From Letharia columbiana (Eukaryota > Ascomycota > Lecanoromycetes > Lecanorales > Parmeliaceae), in the NCBI RefSeq assembly GCF_014066305.1, contig NW_023501041.1, forward strand, positions 1,240,001 through 1,304,000: a stretch of 64,000 bases of DNA, read 5' to 3'. The notes beneath the pieces are model-generated. The model was not told the DNA's origin and ran no database searches. It worked only from the letters and a program-made list of their open reading frames with translations. Every line of letters starts with the position of its first letter. Within the stretch, counting starts at the first letter, position 1. Below are positions 35,900 through 48,390 of the stretch, in pieces. The position numbers were made by a program, and so were the translations under genes.

Positions 35900-36960
35900 T
35901 TTTAAATAAAATATTATATTAAAAGCTTTAAGCGAATTAATAATCTTCTTATTTATTAATCTAATTAAAGAATTTTTTTAATAATTTACTAAACTATCGA
36001 ATTAATAAAAAATTATTTTTATTAATTCTTATCGGGGATAAGAATAGTTAAAGATCTCTATTATAGATTTTATAAATATCTTAAATTTTTTTTAATATCG
36101 AATAAAAAGACTTCTCGCTTTATATCTTTAGTAATTTATTCTAATCTATATTAATAATATTATTATTTTTTTAATATTTCTTAATAATTATATTAAATAT
36201 CTCGATTAGATATTAAACTTACTAGAAAAAAGTAAAATAACTCTCTTACTTTTTAAGTATTATTTTATATATTTAAATATTATCGCTTTAGAATATTATA
36301 TTTTTAGATTTAATCTTAATATTATAAAAGAAAAAGTCGAAGTAATTAAAAAAATAATCTTTTCGAGAAATCTTAGATAGCTAAAAATTAATTTAGATTT
36401 CTTTAATTATTATTATAAGTTTATAGAATATTATATAACTATTACTAGATTTTTAATTAAATTTAAAATCGAGGATTTTAAAAGAAGTCTTAATAAGAAT
36501 AGATCTTAATAAAATTATATAAAGAAGAAATAACTCTTCGTTAATATTAATTTAGATTTAATAAAAATAATTAAAATTTTTAAATTAAATAAATTTATCG
36601 CTAAAATATTAAGTTTATAAATTAATCTAGAACATTATAAGATCTAGAAAATATTAAAAAATAAACTATATAATATATTAATCCTCGTTTTTTCGAATTT
36701 TAATTATTTATTTATATTATATATCGATAATAATAAAAAGAAAGATTATAAGATAATATTATATTAAGTTAATATCGATAGAATTAAATAATTAATCTTA
36801 TTTTTATTACGCGATTTTAGCGATATTAAGATTTAATATCAAATTACGAAACTAAAAATTAACGCCTTAATTTAAGTATTAATTAAGCTTTCTTAATTTT
36901 TTAATAATAGAGATTTTATAATAATTATTAATTATATTATTCTAAAATCTATTTTTTAAA
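35900..36960 (+). pseudogene. RIP-inactivated gypsy RT and RNase H (gypsy-3)
   Basis: The plus-strand translation near 36,147 reads YINNIIIF (fits YLDDIVIFS), followed by NYIKYLD and LLEKSKITLLLFK (fits HV.HL..VL..L.K..I.LS..KC). NLRYLK...FFNYYYKF then fits FLGYYRKF. At 36,700-36,900 LFILYIDNNKKKDYKIILY and LILFLLRDFSDIK fit an RNase H start (LYIDGSKERGYGAVL...PILFLSRDLSDAE). RIP converted Asp to Asn and created stops. The organisation (RT directly followed by RNase H) is Ty3/gypsy. Confidence 0.7.
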
Positions 36961-37599
36961 ATAAGACTAATAGTCGTTAGTCTACTCGATTAAATAAATA
37001 AACTTTATACTTATTAATTTTTTAATCTGGAATAAAAATTATATATAAAGCTAAAAGAACTTATAATAACGTTAATAAACTATTTTAGCTTTTTATTAAA
37101 GACTTATTTATAAAAGAAGTATTAATAATAGATCTAGATATAATTAGCGTTTTTCCTATAGTAATAATATAAGTTAAAAAGAAATTCCTTAATAAAATTT
37201 CTATAGTCTTATTTAATAATTTATATTTTAATTATATTTATAAATAAATCTAGAAGTAGATAAAGGAAATCGAAGATTTAGAATTCGATGTATAAATTAT
37301 TTATTAGTTCTATCGTCTTAATATTAATTTAAAATTACTTTATATATTAAATAAGAAATTAAATTATTTATATATTCTTGAAAAATTAATTTATAAAATC
37401 TTAAAGTATAATTATAATTATTATATTTATAAGAATATATATTAAATATATAATTAACTTTATAGCTTAATCTACTTTTTAAAAATATAAAAAATAATTT
37501 AAAAATATATCGATAGTTATCTAATATATTAATTATTAAAATCTTCTTAATAATTATTATATAAATAACTTTAATTAGTAGAAAGTTTTTAATAATTAT

Positions 37600-38300
37600 T
37601 AGAGAAATTATTTATAAACTTTATAATTAAATTATCTCTAATTCTTAATAAATATAATTATATTCTAATAATTATCGATAAATTCTCTAAATTTATTTAA
37701 TTAATATCGAAAAATAAGAAAGATATAATAGAAGTTTAGGCGGCTCGATATTTTAATTAAATCTATAGATTTTAAAAAATTCTCTATAAATTAATCTTCG
37801 ATTAAGATTCTAAATTTATTAATATATTCTAAAGAACGTTATTTTTAAAATATAAGATAATACTTAAGATAATAATAGCTTATTATTCTTTAATAAATAA
37901 GTAAATAAAATATATAAATTAAATAATAGAGATAGCTCTACGATATCTACTTATTAATAAATATAAAAAGAATTAGAATACTCTATTATTAAAAGTTAAG
38001 TAGTTTTTAAATATCGTAAAAAATATTTTAACTTCTATTATCTCTTTCGAAGCCTTCTATAAAATTAAATCTAGAAATTTTCTAATAAGTATAATTTTAA
38101 ATAAAAACTCGATATTCGCGGATTTTATTAAGATATAAAAGATAATTTATAATAATACTTCTAACGCTATTAAGTTAATATAAATTAAGATAATTATTAG
38201 ATATAATATTAAATATAAAACCTCTAATCTAATTAATAATATATATTTTAAATTAAAAAAAATTAAAAAAGTAAGCTATTATATCTTTAAGAATTTCTTA
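37600..38300 (+). pseudogene. RIP-inactivated gypsy integrase (gypsy-3)
   Basis: The plus-strand translation around 37,795 reads LIFD-stop-DSKFINIF, fitting LISDRDPKFTS.FW. It is followed by ITAYYSLINK (fits TAYHPQTDGQ) and IIEIALRYLL. At about 38,000-38,060 FLNIVKNILTSIISFEAFY fits the EFALNSS.N.TTG.SPFEL block. Beyond it, KLKLLSNIFKIYLI at 38.36 kb fits the RL.LP....IHPVIS region preceding a chromodomain. Stops at Arg, Gln and Trp positions are RIP-type. Confidence 0.7.
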
Positions 38301-41216
38301 TTATTTATTAAGAAAGTTAATTTATATAGAATTCTTAAAAAGATTAGCGCTTTAATTTATAAGCTAAAACTTTTATCTAATATATTTAAGATTTATTTAA
38401 TTAAAGAGATATTTTTTTTTATATTTATAATTATTAAGAGATAAAAGAAGTATATAATAGAGAAGATTATATATCGAGAAAAATAAGAGAAGAAGAATAA
38501 ATATCGAATACGCTAAAAAGGGTATTTCGAAATTACTTAGAAATCTATAAATATACTTCGAGAGAATATATTAGAAATAATCGAGAAATTTAAGAAATTA
38601 AGAATACGAAAATAAGGTTATAAATTCTCGCTTTCTTCTTTATACTTATTAAGTAAAAATAAATTAAAATAAATTTAAATCTTTTTATTATTATACTTCT
38701 ATCTTTATTTATATAAATATATCTATATCTTATCTTAATTTAATAATATTTTATTTTACTTTAATTTTATTTTATTAATATATAAATATTATATAAATAG
38801 ATATTATCGCGAAAATAATAGCGTTTTTATATTTTTTTATTAATATTATCTATTAAAAATTTAAATATAAATATAAAAATATTTCTAATAAGAAGATTAA
38901 CTTTTATTTAATAGATTAATCTCGAATTAACGTAAATAATAATTTTATCTAGCGTTTTTCGAATATAAATTATTATTATCTAAGACTTATCTAGAAAGAA
39001 ATCTAAAGAAATCTTTCTAATATTTTTATATTCTTCGAGATTTAAAGAAATATAATAATTATTACTTCTTATATAAATAACTTTAAAGATTAGTTAATAT
39101 CGATTATATAATATAATAATATAATATTTTTTAACTATCTCGCTAGATCTAAATTTAAAAATCTTTTTAAACTTTATAATAAAATCTTTATAATATTAAA
39201 TAATTAATATCTCTATTTCTTAATTTAGAATATTCTATAATTATTAATTTAGAAAATATTTTATTATATTATAAATAAAGCCTCTTAACTAGTTATTAAT
39301 AATATTATTATACTCTTAAATCTTAATAAAAATCTTTATTAAATAAAGGAAAACGTTAGCTACTATTATTTTATCTTTTTATTTATTTATACTTTTAATT
39401 ACGATAATTATTCTCTATTTAATACTTTTTAATTAATTTAAATAAAGATTCGCGTAAAAGTATTAAAGTAGCTAAAAATCTTAAAAGCTTTTTATATTTA
39501 TTATTTAAAGAATTATTAAAAAAGTATTAATCTATAAAATAAGAGTAAAAACTTCTTATTTTTAAATTATAATAATTATTTAACGATTCGCTATAAGATA
39601 TTATCGATTATAATTTTAAAGATAGATTAAACTTTAAATTACTTTAAGAAAATTATTAATATTACTTTAGAAATCGCTTTTAGCTATATTAATTTTTAAT
39701 ATTTTTAATTAAATATTTATTAAGATATAAATAAAGTATTCTAGTATATCTAATATAATTTAAAAAAATTATTAAATATCGATTAAAGTCGAGATTAAAA
39801 TAACTTTTTATTATATTTCTTATTAATCTTAAATTCGATTATATTAATATCTTAAATATTAAAAAATCTAAATTACTTATCAAATATAATTTTTATTACT
39901 CTAAGAGAGTTTAGAATTCTAATTACTAATATAAAAAAAGAAGATATCTTTATTATTTATCGAGATTTTAATAAATTAATAAATCGCTAGATTTTTAATA
40001 ATTTAAATAACGAAGAAAAGTTTAAGAATATTATATTATAGTTTTAAATTAATTACGCTAAAAAGCTAGAGTAATCTATTATTAATAGATTTTTTATTTA
40101 TATTATTATCGATATTATTAATAACGTTATTAAGAAAGAAATTCTTCGCTATTATAAAACTTTTATAGTTTTATTTAATTTTTAAAAGTTTTATATAATA
40201 AAATTATATATTAAAAATAGATTTAAATTTTAAAAGTTTAACTTTAATTCGAAAGAGTAATTAATCTAAAACTTTATATTTTATAAAGTATCAACTATAT
40301 AAATAAATAAGAATAATATTAGACGCTTTATTATATAAAATATATATTAATTATATAAAAATCTTAAAGAGCGTATAAGATTTATATATAAGCTTTTACT
40401 ATCGCGTAAAAGAGTATAAAAAATAGAATATATTCTAATAAGTCGATAAAAGATATTAGAGAAAAGACGATATAATACTTTTATCTAGAAGATATCTATT
40501 TAAATACTAGATTAAAATATTCTAGAAAGCCTTTTATTAAATAAATAATAGAGATTTAAGAAATTATAATCTCTTTTAACTTTATATCTTAGTTAAATAT
40601 CGACTTCGATATTAAGTTCTCTTAGATAGACTTTATCGAAAACTTCGCTAATTAATATCTTATTTTCAACTATATAACTAATTCTACTATTAAGCTTTAT
40701 CTTAATATTATTAATTATAAACTCTTTAAAAATTTAATTTTTTAAAAATAAGATATTAATAAAGTTAAAAAGAGTAGAGATAAGATTATTTAGATAAGTC
40801 GCTAAGCTCTTTATTACTATTATCTTTATTAATTATAAGATTTAAATCTTAATAATCTTCGATTTATATTAGAATAATACGATAGTAATTCTTATAAATA
40901 AATTCTCGATATTAAAGATTATAATAACTATAGTAGATAGAGAGTAAATTAAATAAGATATTAATATTATCTTATAAAAAAGCGATAACGTTATTAAGAC
41001 TCTCGCGGCGAAGTTTTTAAATATAAAACCTCTAGTCGCTTAATACGAGGGTTAGGATTTTAAAATCTCTCTAGCGCTCGGCGAATAGATAAGCCTAGAA
41101 GATTATATATAAACTAACGAAATTCCCAGCACTATTATCGAGTATTTATTTTAAACTTATTAATACTTTTTATTTACTTTAATACTCGGGATAAGCTTTT
41201 TTTTAAAAGGGGAAGA

Positions 41217-41380
41217 TATTATAACTATAGCTATATCTATTAATATTATAATTTAATACGGCCTAATATAGCTTAGCGCTTAATATAGCTTGATACTCGA
41301 TATCTTAGTAGTAGCTTTTCTTAGAAGAATCATTATGACTTTTACTATTAAAATCTTATGCTTGTACTTATAATATAACA
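41217..41380 (+). repeat. 3' LTR of gypsy-3 (164 bp)
   Basis: Starts TATTATAACTATAG (TGTTATAAC before RIP) directly after a purine tract and ends ATAATATAACA. The outermost bases form TGTTATA/TATAACA inverted ends. No 5' partner was found in the window. Confidence 0.6.
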
Positions 41381-41898
41381 AAAACTTTTAGATTATTTCG
41401 AGGTCCCGAAACAATATGGGCAAAATATTAAAAATCTTTAGATTATTTTGAGGTCTCGAAGTAATACGAGTAAACTATTAGTCTCGAAACAATATAGATA
41501 AAATATTAAAAACTCTTATATTATTTTAAGGTCCCGAAACGAGTATTCAAAAGCCTCGGCACTCTTTCTATTTTTCTTATTAAGGTTTTTTATAGGTTTA
41601 ATAAAATCGAGTAAATAATTAATCTCGAATATAAAGCGTGGAGTTAGAAACTAATATATATGAAATATAATATATTAAGATTTAGAGAATCTAGCTTCTA
41701 AGACTATCGAGGAGTATTATAATATTAACCCCTTCGATTATTATATAATATATCACATATTATTAAGACTAGTAATTATTAGCTGTTATTAGCTATATAT
41801 TTTATATATATAAATATTCGTATATTCTATAAATTAATAATTAGTCTTTCAGTTATAGTTATTTAATTTCTAATATATCTAGTATTCTACTTTTAATA
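41381..41898 (+). mobile_element. TRIM-3: 5'-truncated TRIM copy with 3' LTR
   Basis: About 160 bp of the ~50-bp minisatellite (cores GAGGTCCCGAAACAATATGG and RIP variants) is followed by the conserved block ending CTAGCTTCTAAGACTATCGA and a GAGGAG tract. An LTR of about 184 bp follows (41,715-41,898, TATTATAATATTAACCCC... TTTTAATA). The 5' half is missing where gypsy-3 joins. More RIPed than TRIM-1. Confidence 0.75.
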
Positions 41899-42339
41899 CT
41901 TTATTCTAATAGAAAAGTTTTTCGCGTTATAATATATATATATCTCGAAGGATAATATAGCGATAGCGAGATATTAAGTAAAGTAGCTTATTAGAGTAAT
42001 AGAAAGACTTCGTCTATTATATAGTTATTCGTTCTTTTTAAATATTTAATAGAGGTATAGAGATACTTTATTAGAAAATAGCCGAGAGTTTATAGCTGGA
42101 TTCCTTAGGTATTAAGTTCTTAGAGTTATCACGTTAAGATATTATATATAAACTCGAGTACTATTAATAAGACGCCGCTATTAGCGCCCTTAGAACGTGC
42201 TACCGTCGTCGATAATACTTCTAAAAGATATAAAGTAATATTCTTAGATATATTAACTTAGTATTTCGTAATAATTCGAGATTTTTTTTTATAAGTCGAT
42301 ATAGTTACTATAGATTAGTAGCGCTAATAAAGAAGATTA

Positions 42340-43634
42340 TTTTAAAGATTTTTTTGAATAATAAATAAGAGCTAACGGCCTCGGAGTAGTAATAATAAAA
42401 GTCTATTATTAGATTTAAATATCCTGCTATATCCGTAAATACTTACTAGAATAAGTTTTTCTTAATCTTAGAGCCTCTATATCTAATTTTATATATTAGA
42501 TATCCCCTCTTACTAATTAAAGAATTATTTTTTTATTTATTTAATCTAATTTAAATTATTTTTTTAATATCGTAAATTTTTTCTTCTTCGTTAACGTCGA
42601 TGGAAGATAATGAAAACTCGATCTATTCTAATAATAGATTATTATTATTAAGATATAATAGCTATAAATAAAAGATAGAGTAAATATTATTTATAAAAGT
42701 TAGAAGTTCTAACTTACAAGCGAAATTGTTTAAAGCTTTAATAATTTTAAATAATTTAAAAGTTTTATAGTCTAATAATTTGCTAAGGCGTATAGTTTCA
42801 ATATTTCTTCTATTAAATATAATTATATCTTTAATTTTAAATTCTAATATTAAAAGTTAGTAATAATTAGCTTATTTCTTTTATAAAGCTTATAATTATT
42901 CGAGTTAACTTCTAAAGTAATTTCTTATAATATTTATCTTTTTAATAAACTTATTAGCTAATTTAATATCTCTCTTCGCTTTTTAATTAGCGAATTAATC
43001 TTAAAAAGTAAAAGATTCTATTTTTAAGTAAGGAATATATCTTTTAATAAGAAGGAATAGTAATATACTCGATAAGGCGTTTTTATCCAAGTTAGCTTCG
43101 AACTCTACTATTAATAAAGATTTATTAATTATCTTAATTATAATTAATATAAATTTTAAGATGTTACTTTAGAATAGCGTTAGCGTTCTCTATTTATTTA
43201 TTAATTTCGAAATAAAATATAATAGAGAGTTTAAGTTTAATCTTAATTCTTTTATATAGTCTTTTCTAGAAATATATTATAAATTAAATATCTCGATCGA
43301 AGATAATAATAAATAGATATTCTTTCTCTCGCTATATAAATTCGATAAAGACCTAAATTATTACCTTTACTTTTAAGAAATTTAAAGAAATAAATTTCTT
43401 CTTCTTATTAAGTCTATTTATAATTACTATAATATATTAATAAAAGCGCTTATATCTAAGATAAATAGATAATAATATAATAAAGTTAATAAAAATATCT
43501 TATTAGTATTATTCGAAAATAGAAAGAGGTTTAAGAAGATCTTATTTATTTTTTCTATAAGTCTTAGATTTTTTATAGATATAATAGCTCTTAATATAGC
43601 GAGTAATGAAATCTATTATTCTTAGCTAATAGTA
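42340..43634 (-). pseudogene. RIP-inactivated gypsy integrase C-terminus and chromodomain (gypsy-4)
   Basis: The minus-strand translation between 43,050 and 42,720 reads FAN-KARRDIKLANKFIKK followed by IRNYFRS and ALYKRN. Then comes LKLYALANYYTIKLLNYLKL, where KLYALANY corresponds to the VWL.T.NI.T.RPS.KLDHK region of gypsy integrases. At about 42,470-42,350 a weak chromodomain-like pattern (LVSIYGYSRIFKSNN fits LV.W.GY....TWEP) is seen. Function before inactivation: integration of the element's cDNA, with the chromodomain guiding it to methylated chromatin (family knowledge). Confidence 0.55.
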
Positions 43635-46550
43635 TAGTCTTCGTTAAAAGTTATTATCTCTCGAGATTTACCCGGCTACTACTAGCTTTCTACGATTATT
43701 ATATATATTTCTATAAAGAATCTATTATATATTTAACTTAATTAACTTAAAATAGTTAATCTCTTATAGTATTTAATATCGCTATAGTATCTCCGTAATT
43801 CTAGTCTTAATTTCCTCGAGAGTAATATAATTCTACTTCTTTTAAATTATCGTACGAAGCTTTTATTATATATATTAATATCTTTAATATATATATTTAT
43901 TAAGAAGATTTTAGATACTCTCGATAGAATTTAGATTCGGCGATTAAGCGGGGTGTATTAGAGTCTTAATTTAATTATTATATTTAAGCTAAGTTACGAT
44001 ATTTTCGACTTTTAAAGTCTTATTCTTCTTACTATAAATAATTTTATAACTCTTATTATTATTCTTCTATAGAATTTTATATTTAAATATAATTTATAAC
44101 TATTTAATAGACTTATAATAGTTCGAAAGCTAATATTTAATATAGTATTCTATTATTATACTATTTCTAGATAATTAAATATTAGAATTATAGAAAATAC
44201 TCGCTTTTCACTAACGAATACGCTCTTTATACTTCTTCTTATTTTTATTTTTAAGACGTCGACGTAGCTTTAAAGGCTTTTCGACTATAATTCGAGATTA
44301 ATCGAGCTCGTTATAATAGAATTAAAGCTTACCTTTATAATACTATAAGATATCCGCCGAGATATAAATCTTAGTACTCTAAAGAGAAAATATCGATTAC
44401 GTATTTTCAGGCTCTATAGAAATATCTACGTCTCGAAATATATAGCTAAATTTTATAAATCCTAGATTCTAATACTTCTTATTCGTTTAATTAATATAAT
44501 ACTAAAAATCCTTAATAATATTCTTCTTATAATCATTTTCGTATATTAATCGCTTCTCGATATTCTTTTTAGATATTTATTTAGTTATACGTTATTTATA
44601 TATATAGATATTATTAATATATTTCTAAGTATTACGATATATAGTTCGAGAATTAATTAAAATTTTATAGTATTAAAGCTAACGCTCGAGCTTTTAATTG
44701 CGTATAGAATTATTAATATTACGTAGAGTATTATATATAGATTAATCAACCTTAGAAAGACGTCTAGAACGCTATTTTTTAAGTCTTCTAGTATCGAGAA
44801 AGCCTTCTCGGGGGCGTTAAAAGTCACCGTTTTCCGAGGTTTACCCAGCCACTCTGGCATCCCATCAAATATAAAGTTATTTATATATAATTCTATTATA
44901 GCTTTAACTTAATTAGCTTAACGTGATTATTTACACATAACATACGATATTATCAAGACATTTCAGCTATTCTAACTCGGATTTCCTCCAATATAATTCA
45001 CTTTTATTCCTCCGAGATTACTATATAAAGCTTATATTAATTATTTTACTTCCTTTAATATATTTATTTATTAAGAAAATTTTAAATAGCTTTAATTAGA
45101 TTAAGATTAAATAATTAAATCGAATACTCGAGAATCTTAATTTAATTATCGATTTTTAATTGCGTAACTATATTTTATATATTAACTTCTTTATTCTCTT
45201 TACTCTATTTCTTTCTATAACTTAAATCACTATCCTCTTATAGAATACCACGCTCGTATTTAACTCGAAGTTAATTAATTAAGTTATAGTAATCCGAACG
45301 CTAATACTTAATATAGTATTTCATTATAATATTATTTCTAAATAATTATATAATAAGATTATAAGAAATAATAGCTTTTTATTAATATACACGCTCTTAA
45401 TATTTCTTCTTATTTCTATTTCGAGAATATCGATATAACTTCGAGGGCTTATCGACTATAAATTAAGGTTAATTAAGCTTATTATAATAGAAGCGTAATT
45501 TACCTTTATAATTTCAAGAGATATCTATAAAAATATAAATCGAGGTACCTTCTTTTAAAGGTATTATCTATATATTTTCAAGGTTCTTAACAGTATTAGC
45601 GTCTCGAAATATACGGCTCTATTATAGAAATCTAATATCCTAATACTTTTCATTCGTCCAGATAACGAATTATCAAAAATTCTTAATAATATTATCTTTA
45701 TATATATATTCATATTTTAATCTCTTTTTTATATTTAGCTCGGATACTTCTTTAACTAAACGTTATTTATATAATTAAGCATTATTAATATATTTATAAT
45801 AATTACGCTTAATAATTCGAGAGTAAATAGAAATCTCATAGTATTTAACTTAACATTTCTTCGATTAATCTTATATAGAATTATCTATATTTTATAGAAT
45901 ATTATAGATAACTTAATTAACTTTAAAGAAACATCTAAAATACTATTTATCGTATCTTCTAATATCGAGAAAACTTTAAATCTCTCGAAATTATATCTAA
46001 TCTCTACCTATATTAGATAAAATATTCTTTTAAATATAAAGATCTTTAAGCGTAATTCCGAGTTCTTAAGTATTATAAGCTTTATAGAATTTAGTCTTTT
46101 TACGCGTAGTAGCTTTTTAATAATAAAGCTTTCGTATAGATATATAAGGGGGTTTATTATAATCTATTATTGATTATTTAGAAATATTTATACTACTATT
46201 TTAATGAGATGCCAGAGTAACTAGGTAAACCTCGGAAAACGGTGACTTTTAACGCCCTCGAGCTTTAAGCTTTCTAATTCGTAGCTAAGTCTTCCCTATA
46301 CTATATAAAATATTCTTATCTAAATATATATCTTTAACTATTTTTCCACTATCGCGGGTATTAACGGCTTTAAAGAACTTAACTTTTTTATATATAGTAG
46401 TCTTATGATAATGTAAACTATATATAGAAGTGTAGGGAAGTATACTATACTTCATTAGTCACTATTTAGAAGTATCTATAGTAGTATTTTGGTGGGAAGC
46501 CAGCAGTGGCCGGGTAAACCTCGGGGGATAATGACTTTTGACGGGGACTG
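43635..46550 (-). mobile_element. Tc1/mariner element A, interrupted by element B
   Basis: The ends are TA-flanked inverted repeats. The right end, read inward, starts CAGTCCCCGTCAAAAGTC; the left end starts TAGTCTTCGTTAAAAGTT, every difference being C-to-T. Both continue through CGAGGTTTACCC. TA lies at 43,633-43,634 and 46,551-46,552. Without element B the length is about 1.45 kb, normal for a fungal Tc1/mariner. The minus strand at 43,948-43,900 encodes SPNLNSIESI-stop-NLL, i.e. the hallmark SPDLNPIEN.W motif before the third catalytic residue. The transposase is destroyed by stops. It sits in gypsy-4. Confidence 0.75.
44805..46265 (-). mobile_element. Tc1/mariner element B, nested in A
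   Basis: A related element of about 1.45 kb. Its inverted ends share GGCGTTAAAAGTCACCGTTT and CGAGGTTTACCCAGCCACTC (left, 44,812-44,865) with the mirrored, partly RIPed version at 46,205-46,262. The minus strand at 45,120-45,068 reads LFNLNLIKAI-stop-NFLNK, fitting SPDLNPIEALWNFLKKY. A and B align along their transposase regions, both on the minus strand. The outermost bases and target duplication of B could not be fixed, so its ends are uncertain by about 10 bp. It cut A near A's 5' end. Confidence 0.65.
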
Positions 46551-46689
46551 TATCTATAGTAAAGTCTACTTACTCTATTATAGATTAATAATTTATTAAT
46601 ATAGTTTTCGAGTAAAGAGTTATAAATATCTCTAATAATTTTAATTTATAATTTAAGAATATCTAATATATATAATCTATTATTAATAT

Positions 46690-47324
46690 ACGAGTAAAGG
46701 CCTATAAATTAAATTTATTTTTTATTTTTTAATTAAGACTATCGAGTAAGTAGGTAAGCGATCTTTAATAAGCGAACTTTAATGAGCGATATTTGAATTC
46801 CTTGCACTTTAATAATTATAGAACTAAATTAAATAATTCCTTTTTATCTTAAAACCCATATTTCGTTCTATAATTTAAAAAAGAATCTCAAAATTTTAAT
46901 AGAAAACAAAAAAGTTATTCTAAAATTAAATAATGTGTACCTGATTAAAGCTGTCCGACTGTCGAGCGAACTTTGGTGAGCGATATTTGAATTCCTTGCG
47001 CTTTAATAATTATAAGACTAAATTTCAAAATTCTTAAAAATTCGAAAAGCACAAACGGCGCTTCAAAATTTAAAAAAAAAATCTCAAAATTTTAATAGAA
47101 AACAAAAAAGTTATTCTATGTGTTAATAATGTACATCTGTTTTTTTGATAAGGGAGGCGTAGGAGGGCGAGATTTTGATGGTTGCGGACGCTAATTTATT
47201 TACTCGCGATAAGTTAGCCGGTCTAGTTAAAAGGCGTAATAACCTCGAATTTATAATTAGCTGCACATATAAATTCAAGGTTTTCTAATTTAGCTCTATC
47301 TTATTCTTTTATATATATTAATAA
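46690..47324 (+). repeat. Dispersed repeat R1, copy 5
   Basis: Runs from ATACGAGTAAAGGCCTATAA to TTATTCTTTTATATATATTA, about 635 bp. It carries an internal duplication (about 46,755-46,930 and 46,970-47,130) in which the AGCGATATTTGAATTCCTTG block occurs twice. It keeps some CpA (CACAAACGG, GTACATCTG), so it is younger than the RIPed copies at 6-8.5 kb. Confidence 0.65.
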
Positions 47325-47864
47325 TAATCTATTATAAAGATAATAATTACTTAATTTCAGCTTAAGATTATTCTTAATTATTTTAAATAATAGCTTTCTC
47401 TATTTAGATATCTTTAATTAAATAATTTTTTAAGCGGTGTTATCGTGATTATAAGCGTCTCTTATTTAACGTAATAACTTAGAAATATCAACAGTAGAGA
47501 CTTTTCTTAATTCTTTTATAAACTTCTCTTAAGAAGTCTCTATCGAGATCTTTAATAATAATTCTTTATTAGACTTTTTATTATTAATATTATCTTATTC
47601 GCTAAATTTATATAATATTATAACTAAAGAGATAATACTTTTTCTTATATTATCTAGTAATATAATAATAAAATATATAATATTCTTAATATCTTCGTTA
47701 AGATTATTATTTTTAAAAATTATACGATATCGATAATAGATATAATCGTTATTCTTATTTTTAAATAGATCTCTTACTTATTAAGTAAGGCTATTAAATT
47801 TAATACTTTATTTCTTTAAATAATAAATAACATAAAAGTTAAATTTGAAAAGAAATTTCGTTTA

Positions 47865-48015
47865 TATTAAAATATGAGGTAGAACACTTAGTTATATTAA
47901 CTAGAGAGTTCTATGAAAGAAAAGAGTAACTAGATATAAATATATTAAGGTATATCACGTAATTATATTACGTAATCGTCAAGACGCTAAGAGTTACGTA
48001 ATTCGAATTTTAATA
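47865..48015 (-). repeat. Copia 3' LTR, copy 2 (151 bp)
   Basis: The plus strand reads TATTAAAATATGAGGTAGAA to CGAATTTTAATA. Same length and order as 57,069-57,219, but much more RIPed: both CACGTG boxes have become TACGTA. Confidence 0.85.
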
Positions 48016-48114
48016 CTTTCCTTTATATATATTCTTTTATACGCGAAATTCGATAGATACGAAGTTTAACGCTAATAATATTAAAATTAAATAGATAAGA
48101 TAAAAATAACTTAA

Positions 48115-48390
48115 TCGATTTTCGTTAGAGTTTAACGTTGAATAATTAAAGTAAAGTTCGAGTTAAGTAATTAAAGTAAAGTTTAAATTAAGTAGTTAAA
48201 GTAAGTTTAGCGCTAGATAATTAAAGTAAAGTCTAAGTTAAATAGTTAAAGTAAGTTTAATATCGAGTAATTAAAGTAAAGTTCGAGTTAAATAATTAAA
48301 GTAAGTTTAATATTAAATAATTAAAATAAAGTTTAAGCTAGATAGCTAAAGTAAGTTTAGTATTAAATAATTAAAGTAAAAAGTTAAAAT
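48115..48390. repeat. ~24-25-bp minisatellite, about 11 units, near the copia 3' end
   Basis: Alternating units of the type AGTTTAGCGCTAGATAATTAA and AGTTCGAGTTAAGTAATTAA, each ending AAAGTA. It lies just inside the polypurine tract of copia copy 2, i.e. in its 3' untranslated part. Confidence 0.7.

Larger units (their letters stand above)
35385..41380 (+). mobile_element. Ty3/gypsy retrotransposon remnant, gypsy-3, with 3' LTR
   Basis: Plus-strand element with readable RT, RNase H and integrase remnants (separate entries) and a chromodomain-like tail near 38.46-38.62 kb. A polypurine tract AAAAGGGGAAGA ends at 41,216 and a 164-bp LTR follows (41,217-41,380). Gag is missing; the left side is cut by an R1 copy. 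About 2.6 kb between the chromodomain and the polypurine tract (38.65-41.2 kb) has no readable frame; it may be an extra ORF, a long 3' untranslated region or another buried element. The LTR is followed by AAAAC, which belongs to a TRIM minisatellite, so this gypsy inserted into TRIM-3. Confidence 0.65.

Noticed and set aside
44657..44860. 67-codon minus-strand frame starting MPEWLGKPRK
   Set aside because: Its start lies in the terminal inverted repeat of mariner B and it continues into mariner A sequence; a junction artefact.
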